From assembly GCF_947507565.1 (NCBI RefSeq), contig NC_089183.1:3038001-3102000 (forward strand): a stretch of 64,000 bases of DNA, given 5' to 3'. Of this stretch, positions 25,301 through 36,500 are shown piece after piece. The translations under genes and the position numbers were made by a program. The number at the start of each line of letters is the position of its first letter. Position 1 is the stretch's first letter. The notes under the pieces were generated by a model, which worked only from the letters and a program-made list of their open reading frames with translations, searched no databases and was not told the DNA's origin. The DNA is from Oscarella lobularis (taxonomy: Eukaryota; Porifera; Homoscleromorpha; Homosclerophorida; Oscarellidae).

Positions 25301-25510
25301 GATTTCGATTCCAAAGAGATATCCCTGGTAAACCGAGTCTCGTCTCTTCGCTGTTTTTTTTATTCCCAAGTCTTTGGTCAGGTCATACCTGATGGGGAGC
25401 TGAAGACGAGGCTGTCCGCGTGGACGCCTAAGAAACGTCAGCTCCGCGGCCTACTCGCCAAATACGAGAAACTCGTTTCGAGCGCCGATCGCGGAGCTAC
25501 GACCTATTAG
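22396..25510 (+). CDS. Dihydroxyacid dehydratase (IlvD/Edd family), 23 exons
   Basis: Twenty-three small exons join in frame, each checked for phase, to give 589 residues, the normal length for dihydroxyacid dehydratase. The first exons are 22396-22440, 22494-22550, 22607-22737, 22775-22818 and 22996-23045; the last are 25025-25131, 25218-25327 and 25382-25510. Family marks: [141 protein letters not shown]. All three cysteines expected to hold the Fe-S cluster are present. Reaction: dehydration of 2,3-dihydroxyacids to 2-keto acids in valine/isoleucine synthesis. A sugar-acid dehydratase is possible from this family. No mitochondrial presequence is obvious. The dense introns show it is a native nuclear gene, not bacterial contamination. 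Confidence 0.9.
22836..22977. repeat. Direct repeat within IlvD intron 4
   Basis: CAGAATACGTAGACTTG(G)CTCAATGTATTTTAATTT followed by a GTCTCTAT(A/G)GAGAGGA segment occurs twice (from 22836 and from 22900). It makes this intron (22819-22995) about three times the usual length. Confidence 0.8.
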
Positions 25511-25762
25511 CCTGTTGGATGACGGTTCGCTGCTCGGATTCTTCTATTCGATGTTGCATCCATATAAAGTCTTTGTTTCTTTATTTTTATGAATGTGCTT
25601 TCCTTTTGTTTTGGACGTAACCTGCTTGGGAGTTCGTACGAAGACGCGTTAACGGTACGTAAAACGTTGAAGGAGCGGTCTTTCCCTGCTTTGTACGTCA
25701 CGAATTGTACGTCACGAATACGCTCGAATTCTCATAGATTCATCACATGCAACAAGGCGACA

Positions 25763-27473
25763 CTAATCAAAATATTCCGGATTGTCATACGATTTAGCTG
25801 AGTCCTCATATACGACCGGAACGGGTCTAGGATTCGTCTGATTGTTTGAGTTATTTTCTACCGGCGAAGTGCTTTCGACGCCTTTGCTCTTCGACGAGAA
25901 GAAAACGTCGAAGCATTCTCTCACAAGCCTCTTGTCCCCATCGGAGTCGTGACTCCAACGTTTACAGCAGACCAACGTTAGAATGAAGACGGCTATTACC
26001 AGTAGCGTTGTCATGACTACAATAGCCGCAATATACCCAGACGAATTATCCCCATGATCTGCGCCAAAAAAAAAGAGAAATCATTTTTCAAATGGGGGAA
26101 GGGATGCAGGAAAGTATTGAACCTAAGTGTTCGTCGTTTCGTGGAGATGACGTCGACGACTCCGTTAGAGGCAGACCCTCATTAGAATAGATTCCCGTCT
26201 CGATGGTAATCCGACGCGAAGAAGCAGCCAAACGACTTCTCGGCGTAACCGTCGGCTCTAAAAAAAACAAGAGAATCAATTACCTATATCGAAAATTGAT
26301 AATTATCCTACCGCAAACGACTCCAGCTGAGTGAGTCTCCGGGCACCCGCTTTCGTACCATCCGTCGAAAGCGCAGTCTTCTATTCGTCTCTCGACTCCC
26401 GTGCATCGGACGTTGTTCATCCAAGGCGGTCTGCTACCGCTTCCGTAGTAGCTTCCCACGAGAGCCGCCCAAGCCTCTGGGTAGCCCAACTGACGACATA
26501 TGATACGAGCTTTAGATTGATCCCAATTCGCGTCGCACACGGCTCCCCACGTGCCCTGGCGAAGAATCTCGACAGTTCCGGCGTAGGGGAAGGGAGAGCC
26601 GGTAAGTCGTATAGGGAGACTCTCATTTCCCCTCACTGCATATGAGAATGAGAGAAAATTAATAATTCAATTGTGTCTTACTGCATTGTACTCCAGCTAA
26701 TTTTCTGGAGGTGCATTCGCCTATGCCCCAGCCTGGAAACGAGCAGCTCGAGATAGCGGTCTCCGTGCCGTTGCAAGAGCACTCGTCCATCCATATCCTC
26801 CGCGTCGATTGGTCGATATCGACTACTAGCGTTCTATTCGCGTCGACGTAGCCGAGCTGACGACACAGCACTCGCGAATTCATAAACGTCCAATTGTCAT
26901 AGCACATAGAGCCCCATTCATTGTTGAAGAGAATTTCGATTGTCCCCTCACTCGCCAGTCGTACCGGCGGCACGAGACCGGTGCCTTATGAACACACACG
27001 TTAATTATCTATTAGAGGTTCTTAGTGGTACATACCGTTTTCGCAGACGACGCCGGCGTCTTCGCCGTGAACGCAATTCTCGTCTCCCCATCCGGTGAAG
27101 GAGCACGACTGCAACGTCGTCTCCGTCCCGTCGCAATCGACTTCGTCCATCCATATGTAGCCGTTTCCTTGACCAAAATAGGCTTTTGTTTTGTAGTCGA
27201 CTGCATAGGCAAAGCCGAGTTGTTTGCACACGACTTGGGCGTCGGAGAGATCCCAGCCGTCGTCGCAGACGGTTCCCCACTCGTTGTCATGGTAGACTTC
27301 GACGCGACCCTCCGAATGCACCTTGCCATCCGAAAGCCGGAGACCTGAAGCTAACAGGGCCGGTCATAGTTAGACAATCTAGCCCTACGCGTAGTCTATA
27401 GACCCCGGGTTGGACGAAAGAGCTGTGAGGAAAGTAGTAGCGGCAGTATTGCGAATGCGGGTGATGGAAACAT
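25763..27473 (-). CDS. SRCR transmembrane receptor A (three SRCR domains)
   Basis: Six phase-1 exons: 27473-27404 (signal peptide [16 protein letters not shown]), 27344-27036 (SRCR1), 26984-26682 (SRCR2), 26635-26312 (SRCR3), 26257-26123 (short Ser/Thr stalk) and 26058-25763 (membrane segment plus tail), giving 478 residues. Each SRCR domain is one exon and has the core features [22 protein letters not shown] and AGVVC. SRCR1 has six cysteines; SRCR2 has an extra one (ECSCNG). The tail follows [19 protein letters not shown] and ends in YDNPEYFD, which contains an NPxY motif (endocytosis or PTB-binding class). Family role: SRCR receptors bind microbial or host polyanionic ligands. Ligand and partners unknown here. 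It is the duplicate of gene B. Confidence 0.88.
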
Positions 27474-27840
27474 AGTCAGGAGAATCAGGCGATTGTCCTA
27501 CTGGTGCACAGGTGTCTCACCGAGTCACGCGTACAGTAGATCGTGATCACGTCAAAGTCCGGTTCAGGGAGGGTTCAGGGCTTGTTAACTTCCCTAACGC
27601 ACGTGCGGTGCAAGAGGCGCTTCGGTGCAGAGAGTCTTGTTCATATATATATCTACTCCCCTGGAAAACGTCTGATCTATGATCTATTATCAAGACCAAT
27701 ATGCCGGCACCCAATCAGCTAAAGTCAAGCACGCACAAACTCTCACAAACACTCATCAAAAATAAAGTAAGACGATATCTCTGTCTCAATCAGGAGGAGA
27801 AAAGTTTCATAGTCCAGATGCCAATATGTATGTGCGTCGT

Positions 27841-28397
27841 CTAAAGCTCGTTCGGTACAGCGTATTGAGCCTCTTCGGCTGCCGAATCAGTCGCAGACAG
27901 AGCCGGATAATCATAGGCAATTGGAATCGACGTCTCCGCCTTTTTGCCCAACTGATCATAGCCCAGCGTCTGCGAGGAATTCGCATAGGGAGTCCCGCTC
28001 GCCTGACCGTTGGGATAGCCGGGCTCGGCGTATTCGCCGTTCGACGGCGCGGGAGACATCGACTTGCTTTGACTCGCAGTCCCCGTCGACCGATAGGTCG
28101 GATTGACGCTCATCTCAGAGTCCCGTTGCGGTAGATCCCGTTGCGGTAGATCTTTGCTTTTGGTCGAGCGACGTCGATAGATGCAACAGAATACGATGAG
28201 GATAATAGTGACCGTTGCCAAGAGAACGCCCATCACTGCAATGCCAATGATGTACCCCATAGATTCATCTACATAATCTCCTTAAAAGAGAAAATTTCGT
28301 AGGGCTATTATGAAACCTGTGTCGTTCTTTGATGCTTCTTTCTTTGATGAAACCAATGCTGCAGACGTTGTCCCACTTTCAGTTGTGGTTGATGACG
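27841..28397 (-). pseudogene. Truncated 3' copy of SRCR receptor C (C')
   Basis: The exon 28280-27841 encodes an intact membrane segment ([20 protein letters not shown]) and tail with LGYDQL and YDYP motifs, almost identical to gene C's last exon. Upstream, 28317-28397 is the end of C's Ser/Thr stalk exon ([10 protein letters not shown]). It is cut at the duplication junction, so no SRCR exons or start remain. The reading frame is undamaged. A 12-bp in-frame deletion and a few substitutions separate it from C. It could be used as an alternative last exon by gene B upstream, since both introns are phase 1. Confidence 0.85.
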
Positions 28398-28622
28398 GTT
28401 CGTTGCTCGGATTCTATTCGATTTTGCATCCATAAAGTCTTTTGTTTCTTTATTTTTATGAACGTGCTTTCCTTTGTTTTTGACGTAATGGTAAGTATTC
28501 TATTTCTCCTGCTTTGTACGTTGCGAATGCGCTCGAATTTTTGCGTGCAATCGTGCTGGCATAGATTCAGGCGAAGGGAAATGGGGCACATGCAAAAAGT
28601 CTCAACTGCGCGTCTGACGACA

Positions 28623-30294
28623 CTAATCTAAATATTCCGGATTGTCATACGATTTAGCAGAGATTTCAGAGCCTTCATATGCGACCAGAACAGGTCCAGG
28701 ATTCGTCTGATTGTTTCCCACCGGCGAAGAGCTTCCGACGTCTTTGCTCTTCGACGAGAAGAAAACGTCGAAGCATTCTCTCACAAGCCTCTTGTCCCCA
28801 TTGGAGTCCCAGCGTTTACAGCAGACCAACGTTAGAATGAAGACGGCTATTGCCAGTAGCGTTGCTATGACTACAATAGCGGCAATATACCCAGACGAAT
28901 CCCCATCTGCAGAAAAGAAAATAATTTTGAAATGAAAGGAGATAGTGTGGAACCTGAGCGTTCATCGTTTCGTGGAGATGACGTCAATTCTGGCGCATCA
29001 CTAGACGACATTTCCGTCTCGATTGCAATGCGACGAGAAGAAACGGCCAATCGACTTCTCGGCGTAACAGTCGGCTCTATACATATAACAAGAGAATCGA
29101 TTACCCATCAAAAATTAATAATTATCCTACCGCAAACAACGCCAGCTGAGCGCGTCTCGGGGCACCCGCTTTCGTACCATCCGTCGAAAGCGCAGTCTTC
29201 TATTCGTCTCTCGACTCCCGTGCATCGGACGTTGTTCATCCAAGGCGGCCTGCTACCGCTTCCGTAGTGGCTTCCCACGAGAGCGGCCCAAGCCCCTTGG
29301 TATCCCAACTGACGGCATATGATGCGCGCTTTCGATAGATCCCAATTCGCGTCGCACACGGCTCCCCACGTGCCCTGGCGAAAAATCTCGACAGTTCCGG
29401 CATAGGAGAAGGGAGAACCGGTAAGTCGCATAGGGAGACTCTCATTTCCCCTCACTGCATATGAGAATGAGAGAAAATTAATACTTCAATCGTGTCTTAC
29501 TGCATTGTACTCCAGCTAATTTTCTGGAGGTGCAATCGCCTATGCCCCAGCCTGGAAACGAGCAGCTCGAGATAGCGGTCTCGGTGCCGTTGCAAGAGCA
29601 CTCGTCCATCCAGACCCTTCGCGTCGATCGATCGATATCGACTACTAGCGTTCTATTCGCGTCGACGTAGCCGAGCTGACGACACAGCACTCGCGAATTG
29701 AGAAACGTCCAATTATCGTAGCATATAGTGCCCCATTCGTTGTCAAACATCACTTCGATTATCTCCTCGCTCGCCAGTCGTACCGGCACGAGACCGGTGC
29801 CTCAAAGCAAAATACATATGTACATTTATTAGAGAGGTTCTTAGTGGTGGTACATACCGTTTTCGCAGACGACACCGGCGTCTTCGCCGTGATCGCAATT
29901 CTCGTCTCCCCATCCGGTGAAGGAGCACGACTGCAACGTCGTCTCCGTCCCGTCGCAATCGACTTCGTCCATCCATATGTAGCCGTTACCTTGACCGAAA
30001 TACGCTTTTGTTTTGTAGTCGAGTGCATAGGCGAAGCCGAGTTGTTTGCACACGACTTGGGCGTCGGAGAGATCCCAGCCGTCGTCGCAGACGGTTCCCC
30101 ACTCGGTGTCGTGGTAGACTTCGACGCGACCTTCCGAACGCACTTCGCCACCCGAAAGCCGGAGGAGACCTGAAGTTAGCAGGTCGGTATAGTTAGGCAA
30201 TCTACGATGGCTATGTCTATATACCCCGTGTTGGACGAAAGAGTTGCGAGGCAAACAGTAGTAGCAACATTGCGAATGTGGGTGTTGGAGACAT
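28623..30294 (-). CDS. SRCR transmembrane receptor B (three SRCR domains)
   Basis: Six phase-1 exons parallel to gene A: 30294-30225 (signal [16 protein letters not shown]), 30169-29858, 29800-29501 and 29454-29131 (three SRCR domains), 29076-28954 (stalk) and 28906-28623 (membrane and tail), giving 470 residues. The SRCR exons match gene A closely, while the signal peptide, stalk and tail differ more. The tail again ends YDNPEY with NPxY, though it is followed by LD rather than FD. The stalk is four codons shorter than in A. No damage is seen, so both copies look functional. Confidence 0.88.
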
Positions 30295-30664
30295 GGTCAT
30301 CTAGGAAAAATCAGACGATTGTCGTAAACTCAGCGGCGTTGGTGGTGCACTGGTGCCTCACGCGTAGATCCCGTGCCACGTCGACGTCCGGCTCAGGCTC
30401 AGCCACGCGCGCGTCGTGCAAAGAGAAAAAGAGAGTGGCAATGTGGTCCTTCATTTCCTTGTTATGATATCGCACAAGATTATAGGAAAGTGTCTGATCT
30501 ATTATCGAATGCTACATGGAGACCCTAATCAGCGAAAGTCAAGCACGCACAAACTCTCACAAACACTCATCAAAAATAGAGAAAGACAATGTATCTCTGT
30601 CTCAATCAGGAGGAGAAACGTTTCATAGTCCAGATGCCAAGTCTTATATGTATGTATGTGACGT

Positions 30665-32633
30665 CTAAAGCTCGTTTGGTACAGCATATTGAGCCTCTTC
30701 GGCTGCCGAATCAGTCGCAGCCAGAGCCGGATAATCATAAGCAATTGGAATCGACGTCTCCGCCTTTTTGTCCAACTGATCGTAGCCCAGCGTCTGCGAG
30801 GAATTCGCGTAGGGAGTCCCGCTCACCTGACCGTTGGGATGATGAAGAACGTGATAGCCGGGCTCGGCGTATTGGCCGTTCGACGGCGCGGGAGACATTG
30901 ACTTGTTTCGACTCGCAGTCCCCGTCGACCGATAGGTCGGATTGACGCTCATCTCCGAATCGCGTTGCGGTAGATCCCGTTGCGGTAGATCTTTGCTTTT
31001 GGTCGAGCGACGTCGATAGATGCAACAGAATACGATGAGGATAATAGTGACCGTTGCCAAGAGAACGCCCATCACTGCAATGCCAATGATGTATCCCATA
31101 GATTCATCTACATAATCTCCTTATAAGAGAGCATTTCGTAAGGGTTATTATGATGAACCTGTGTCGTTCTTTGATGCTTCTTTCTTTGATGAAAACAATG
31201 CTGCAGACGTTGTCCCACTTTCAGTCGTGGTCGATGACGTTGCTGGGGGTGTCTCACTCGGAGTCTCTGCCGCTTCACCAGAAGTAAATACCGATTCTGT
31301 CGTGAACAAAATATTTGTCGACGATGGTGTCGAAGTCGACGTCGACTTTGTTGGCACACTGCTGATCGTTTCGTTGGTCGGCGACGCAAGAGCTGGCGCT
31401 TAGAAATAGAACTCATAGTCCCCAACCAATACGATTTCTACGTTGAGCCTACCACAGACGACTCCGGCTGATTGTCCAGCGGAACACGAGCTCTGATGCC
31501 ATCCGAGAAAAAGGCAGTCTTCGATGCGCGTCTCCGTTCCCGAACAGCGAACGCCGTTCATCCACGGAGGCCGACTGCCGTCTCCGTAGTAGCTATTCGG
31601 TAGAACCGCCACCGCGTCGGCGTAACCCAACTGTCGACAGAAGATGCGAGCGCCGACTTGGTTCCAATTCTGACCGCATATCGCTCCCCATCTGCCTTCG
31701 TGGAAAACTTCGGGCGTGCCAGCATAGGGAAAGGGAGATAAGGCGAGTCGAATTGCCGCCGAAGGCGGAAGCACGTCTTCAGTCACTAAAGAGAAAGAAA
31801 CTTAATTAATAATGAGTAAATCATATAGAGCACTTACAGCATTTGACTCCGACGTCCTCGTCGTGATCGCAATCCTCATTTCCCCACCCACGAAATGAAC
31901 ACGAGCCCAAGCTACGTTCTGTGCCTTTGCACGCGACGTTGTCCATCCAAATCTTTTGTCGAGATCTGCCGTCGCCGAAACGCTGCGTTCGACTCGCGTC
32001 TCTGTATCCGAGTTGACGGCAAACGACTCGCGAGTTCAAAAATGTCCATTTGTCGTCGCAAACGGTGCCCCAATCGTCGTTGTGCAATATTTCTATTCTT
32101 CCCTCGGCAGGCGACGAACCGCCGACGAGTCGAATCCGCGGGTTCGTATCTAATAAAAGATTATCTATTAATTAACTATGAGAAGATAGTCAATTGGGAT
32201 ATACCATTTTTTATACACGTGACTCCAGCATCTTCATGATGGCCACAGTCTTCATTTCCCCATCCTCTTGATGGGCAATTTTCCAGAGTCATTTCTGTTC
32301 CAACGCAGTGCACGTTGTCCAACCACGTTCTTCCACTGCCTTGGCCAAAATATGCCTTATCCTTGACATTGAGAGCGTCAGCAAAACCAAGCTGTCTGCA
32401 CACGACTTTAGCGTCGTTTAAGCCCCAATCATCGTCGCAGACAGTTCCCCATTCGCTGTTATGGTAAACTTCGACTCGACCTTCCGTAAGTGCTGAGCCG
32501 CCGGCGAGTCGGACGGTTGAAGCTGAAACGCAGGGGCACGCGATTACAGAGATCTCCCACGCGCAAAGGCGTCACGATTACCGGATGCTAGATAGGCTAG
32601 TGAAGCCACAAGTGCAAGGGTTGCTAGAATCAT
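30665..32633 (-). CDS. SRCR transmembrane receptor C (three SRCR domains, ITIM-like tail)
   Basis: Six phase-1 exons: 32633-32582 (signal [17 protein letters not shown]), 32522-32205, 32149-31838 and 31785-31453 (SRCR1-3), 31398-31159 (80-residue Ser/Thr-rich stalk, mucin-like) and 31119-30665 (membrane segment and ~115-residue tail), giving 569 residues. SRCR core motifs [25 protein letters not shown] and AGVTC are intact. The tail has LGYDQL, which fits the ITIM consensus [ILVS]xYxx[ILV], plus YDYP and YAVP tyrosines. It starts with basic stop-transfer residues (YRRRSTK). Its 3' part was copied as C'. It lies head-to-head (953 bp) with the VWA7-like gene. Confidence 0.88.
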
Positions 32634-33585
32634 CGACCGCAAATACCCACGTGACGGTTCTATATGTCAGACGCTGCGAAACAATAGAATTCAGAATGTC
32701 GATCTTTTTTCTTAGGAATTTAGCGCATGCCCATTTAGGACCTAGCGCTGCTCTGACTCGAAAGCGACGTCGACTCGGACGTTGTCGCGATCGACAGACG
32801 AAAGATCGCTGATCGCTTTCAACAGTCTTCTACTCGCTGTCTTTACCTGTTGCTGAGTTCAGAAGGCCGAAGGTTGCAGGAAAGGCGAAGATCAGCGGCA
32901 ACGCACAAAAAGTAACAGCTCCTCCCAGCTAAAACTCGCTCGCAATGTAGCGAATCCCAGAAGCCCGTACAAGTGTAGGCGTCGCTCTCGCGTCATCGGA
33001 ACTGAAAGGTGGGTTGCTTAGTTTTCTGTAGTTTCCACGGAGTTTACATTGACGTCAACACCTCGAGAACTCGTAGCGAAAGTGCAGAGGTCGGACGAGT
33101 CGCGGGGCGCGTGAATTCCGCCGATTCACCATTCACTCTACAGCGCGTGGTCCCCTTAGGGCACAATCCGACTTCTGCGTTCCGCGTTCTGCACGCACGC
33201 GAGTAGAGGGTTCCAAACGAGGCCTCGGACTTCGTCCAGCAAAGTTAGATCCTTAGATAAACGTTTCTTGCGTCTAGGAGGAATTTAATTTTCAGCAACT
33301 TTACTCAATTTTCAGCCTGTCTCTTACGCATCGATCTACGGCTGTTTTCACTTCGGCGGATTTCCGTACGCTGAGTCATGGCGTCCAAATATATTTTTAG
33401 AGTAGCAGTCTTCCTCAACCAGTCCAACGTTTCTCCAAGCCAGTCAGTAGTCAGTTTAAAAGCCGGTACTTCCTCCGCCACCCTCTTGTGCATGTTGTCT
33501 TGTTTGATTACTATAGTGAAAATGAGAAGGGTGGGACGACCGTAGACAAACTTCGAGTACGCATTAGCGACAGAAACGGCGAACA
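32634..33585. other. Divergent intergenic region between SRCR C and VWA7-like gene
   Basis: It should hold both promoters. No TATA box is evident. A GC-rich stretch around 33060-33200 contains several CG dinucleotides. No gene seen. Confidence 0.5.
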
Positions 33586-36500
33586 ATGACAGCGTTTCTT
33601 CGCCTTTTACTTCTTCTGTTTTTTATCGCAATCACTTCTCTCGTCACTGCCTTCATGCCGAACTACGTCTTTTCGTTTCGTCCCCCGAACAGCAGTCCGG
33701 ATCCCGAACTACCTCTCCTTCCCGAAGTCGAAATCGCGACCACGGGCTTTCTACCGAGCGACTTCTATCCGGTCGAGGAAGCCGAGGGTCCTCTTCGCGA
33801 CGGCTCGTGGACGCACAAGGACATCATACGACGCGCGTGTCTCAACGTCGTCGCGCGTTTCTACGAGGAAACGACGGCGCGACTCACTAGCGGCGACGTC
33901 ACAGGCCTGTCGACGCTCACGCCGACATCACTTTTGCGCGCCGTCATCGGTCCCGACGCGTCGAGCGCGAAATTTGAGCGCGCAATCGAGGAAATTGAGA
34001 TTGCCGCCGCTCGAATGGATCAGTGGTACGAAGTGAACGCGACGCTCGACGAGGCGGCGAACGTCGCTCGCGCGCACTTCGACGACGAGCAGTTTCGACT
34101 CGGTCATGAATACCTGCTTCGTTTGCGTCGGCAAATGTTTGCGGCCGTTCAGACGGAAGCCCTGTCAGCGGCGCGCGATCTCGCCGGACGATTCATGCTG
34201 ACGCTCCAAGATTTCTACGCGCACTCGAACTACGTCGAACTCGATCGAGACAAGCCGCTGGAGGAGTTGGGCAAGACGGCGCAGGCGAGTTTCTTGAACC
34301 AAGTTGCTGGTAAGGCGCTCCCATGCATGCGTTTAATTTTATGTGCACTTTTTATGCAGGTGCGGACGAGGCGGTTTGCACGGATTGCACCGTTTCGTGC
34401 GAGACTAACGTCGTTACGATGAAATTGACAAGCGGCTATTTTTTCTATCCGACGGATGATGTCAATGACGGCGGTGGCACAGGTACGGGTCGGGTGAAAC
34501 CGACTGGAAAATGCAGCTACGGCGGCGAAGTCGATAAGTGAATGATATTTATTTATTAGTTGAAATAATAGCGTTTTCTGTTTAGATCTTCTCAACTTTC
34601 CGCTGTGGGTGGTATTAACAAGAGCACGCGAAATCGAAGAAAATCGCCGCACTTTCGTCTTCACGAGTCGGCCGCTCAGCTTGCCATAAAAGCAACCGAG
34701 ACGTTTCTCAAGGACATTCGCGCCGTCGTCGGCGACGACGCGTTTCTGCGTTTCTTCAGTCTCAGTCGCACGGTCGGCGGCGCTTCGCTCTGTTTCGCCA
34801 TCGACCAATCGGGCAGTATGAGCGACGACATTACCGCGGTTAAAGAGCAAGCAAAGAAAATCGTCGAAACGACGACAACGAAGCCGTTTAACTACGTTCT
34901 CGTGCAATTCAACGACCCAGGTACTATGCAATGACCACGTATTCTTTGAGCCCTTGTGCAGCATCTATAAATTAACGGCTATAAGAAGGCTTGGTTGCTA
35001 TAGACACTGCTGCAAACTCATTATTTATGTCGTCACAAAATAATTTCACTTGTCCACTTGTCGTTAAAACAAACCTGTGCTAGAAGTGCCCTCTCTGTAG
35101 CGTATTAGCAACCATAGACAAGCTGATTACGTACGTAGAGAGAGAAAGAGAGAGTCAAATAACGATGTAATTACCTCTTTTACTGTCTATTTATTTCGCG
35201 GCCTGATGAGCTCATCAGTAATTAATTAAATGATAAACTGCTCAGAAAACTTGTTAAAGGTCAGTGGTGGTTCTGATTGTTATCTGTTTCTGCAGATTTT
35301 GGTCCTGCTATTGTAACCAAGAAGCCCGAGCCCTTTATAACTGAGTTGAATAAACTTTCTGCCAGCGGCGGTGGTGACTGTCCCGAGTTGGCAATGAGCG
35401 GCATTCAACTAGCTCTAACGAACTGCCTTCCTGGCTCATCTTTGTACGTTTTCACCGACGCCGGCGCCAAAGACTGCAACAAAACCAATGCCGTACTAAG
35501 CCTGATCGACAGCAAAGGAACCACGGTGTATTTCTTCTACACGGGAGGCGGCAGTCCCTGTGGTTCCTGCCCGAACGCCTTCAAAGAAATTGCAACTTTG
35601 TCTGGAGGCCAGCTGCTGAGAATAGACAAGGACTCTGTAGAAAGTGCGACGCAACTAACCGAGTCTACAGCCGAATCGTCCCTCGTCGTTCTCCTTTCGG
35701 CAACAAGTAGCGTTTCGACGGAAAGCTACAGTTTCTCCGTCGACTGCACAGTTCGAAAGTTGGTTATTTCCCTCGACGGTCCGAATCCCGCGGCAACAAT
35801 CGTACAACCGGACGGCACCGCATTCACGTCCTTTGACGAACTTCTCCTCGAAAATTTCCTCCTTATCAACATCACCGATCCCGCTGTGGGACAGTGGACA
35901 TTGAGCGCATCGTTCTCCGGCGAGCACTCAATCATCGTACGAGCGTCGAGCAGCGTCGATTTCAGCTTCAATTTCGTCACGGTCTCCGGTCGACCCGGTC
36001 ACCTCGGCGTCTTTCCCATCAACGGACGACCGGTTGTCAACACGCTTACAAAGGTCGTTCTCACCGTCAAAGGCATCGAAGAAACGAGCGACGTTCACGG
36101 TTTCACGGTTGATCTGATTGATCGAGAGGGAAATACGATTGAAACGCATGAACCCGAACGGGGAGTCGGCTATTCGGCGAGTCTTCTCGGCTTCGCTTTT
36201 ATATCGCCGTCGACGCCGTTTCGACTTCGTCTTCGGGGCCAGGATAGTTGCCATGGCACTGATTTCGTTCGCGTGTCGCCGATTGAAACGACGGCGCAGA
36301 CGCTCGCGTTCGAGAGCACCATTTCGGAGTCCGAGAACGTCATAGCGCCGGGCGGTTTCACGGAGGCGACGTTCGTTCTCCACAACAGCGGTCAAACTGA
36401 CACAATTACTGTCATCTACAACGACGATCAAGGCTTTGGCGAAACCATAACCGTGACTATCACAGACGAACCGTCAAAGAAACGTCGTCGTCGTCGCGGC

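Larger units (their letters stand above)
25518..31239. repeat. ~2.85 kb tandem duplication containing SRCR genes
   Basis: 25518-28390 and 28391-31232 are near-identical copies in the same orientation. Each holds a complete three-SRCR gene (A or B) and the last exons of the next gene (C' or C). Both copies begin, and the second ends, at GATGACG (25518, 28391, 31233). This is the 7-base overlap expected of a duplication joined at microhomology. Point differences and small indels show that the copies have diverged somewhat. Confidence 0.9.

Noticed and set aside
22396-25510. IlvD gene as bacterial contamination or recent horizontal transfer
   Set aside because: Twenty-two in-frame short introns of the same type as neighbouring animal genes argue against contamination or very recent transfer. 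Ancient transfer is not excluded.
27005-27348. Arg-rich frames overlapping the SRCR exons on both strands
   Set aside because: They repeat in every SRCR copy as shadows of the conserved coding frame.
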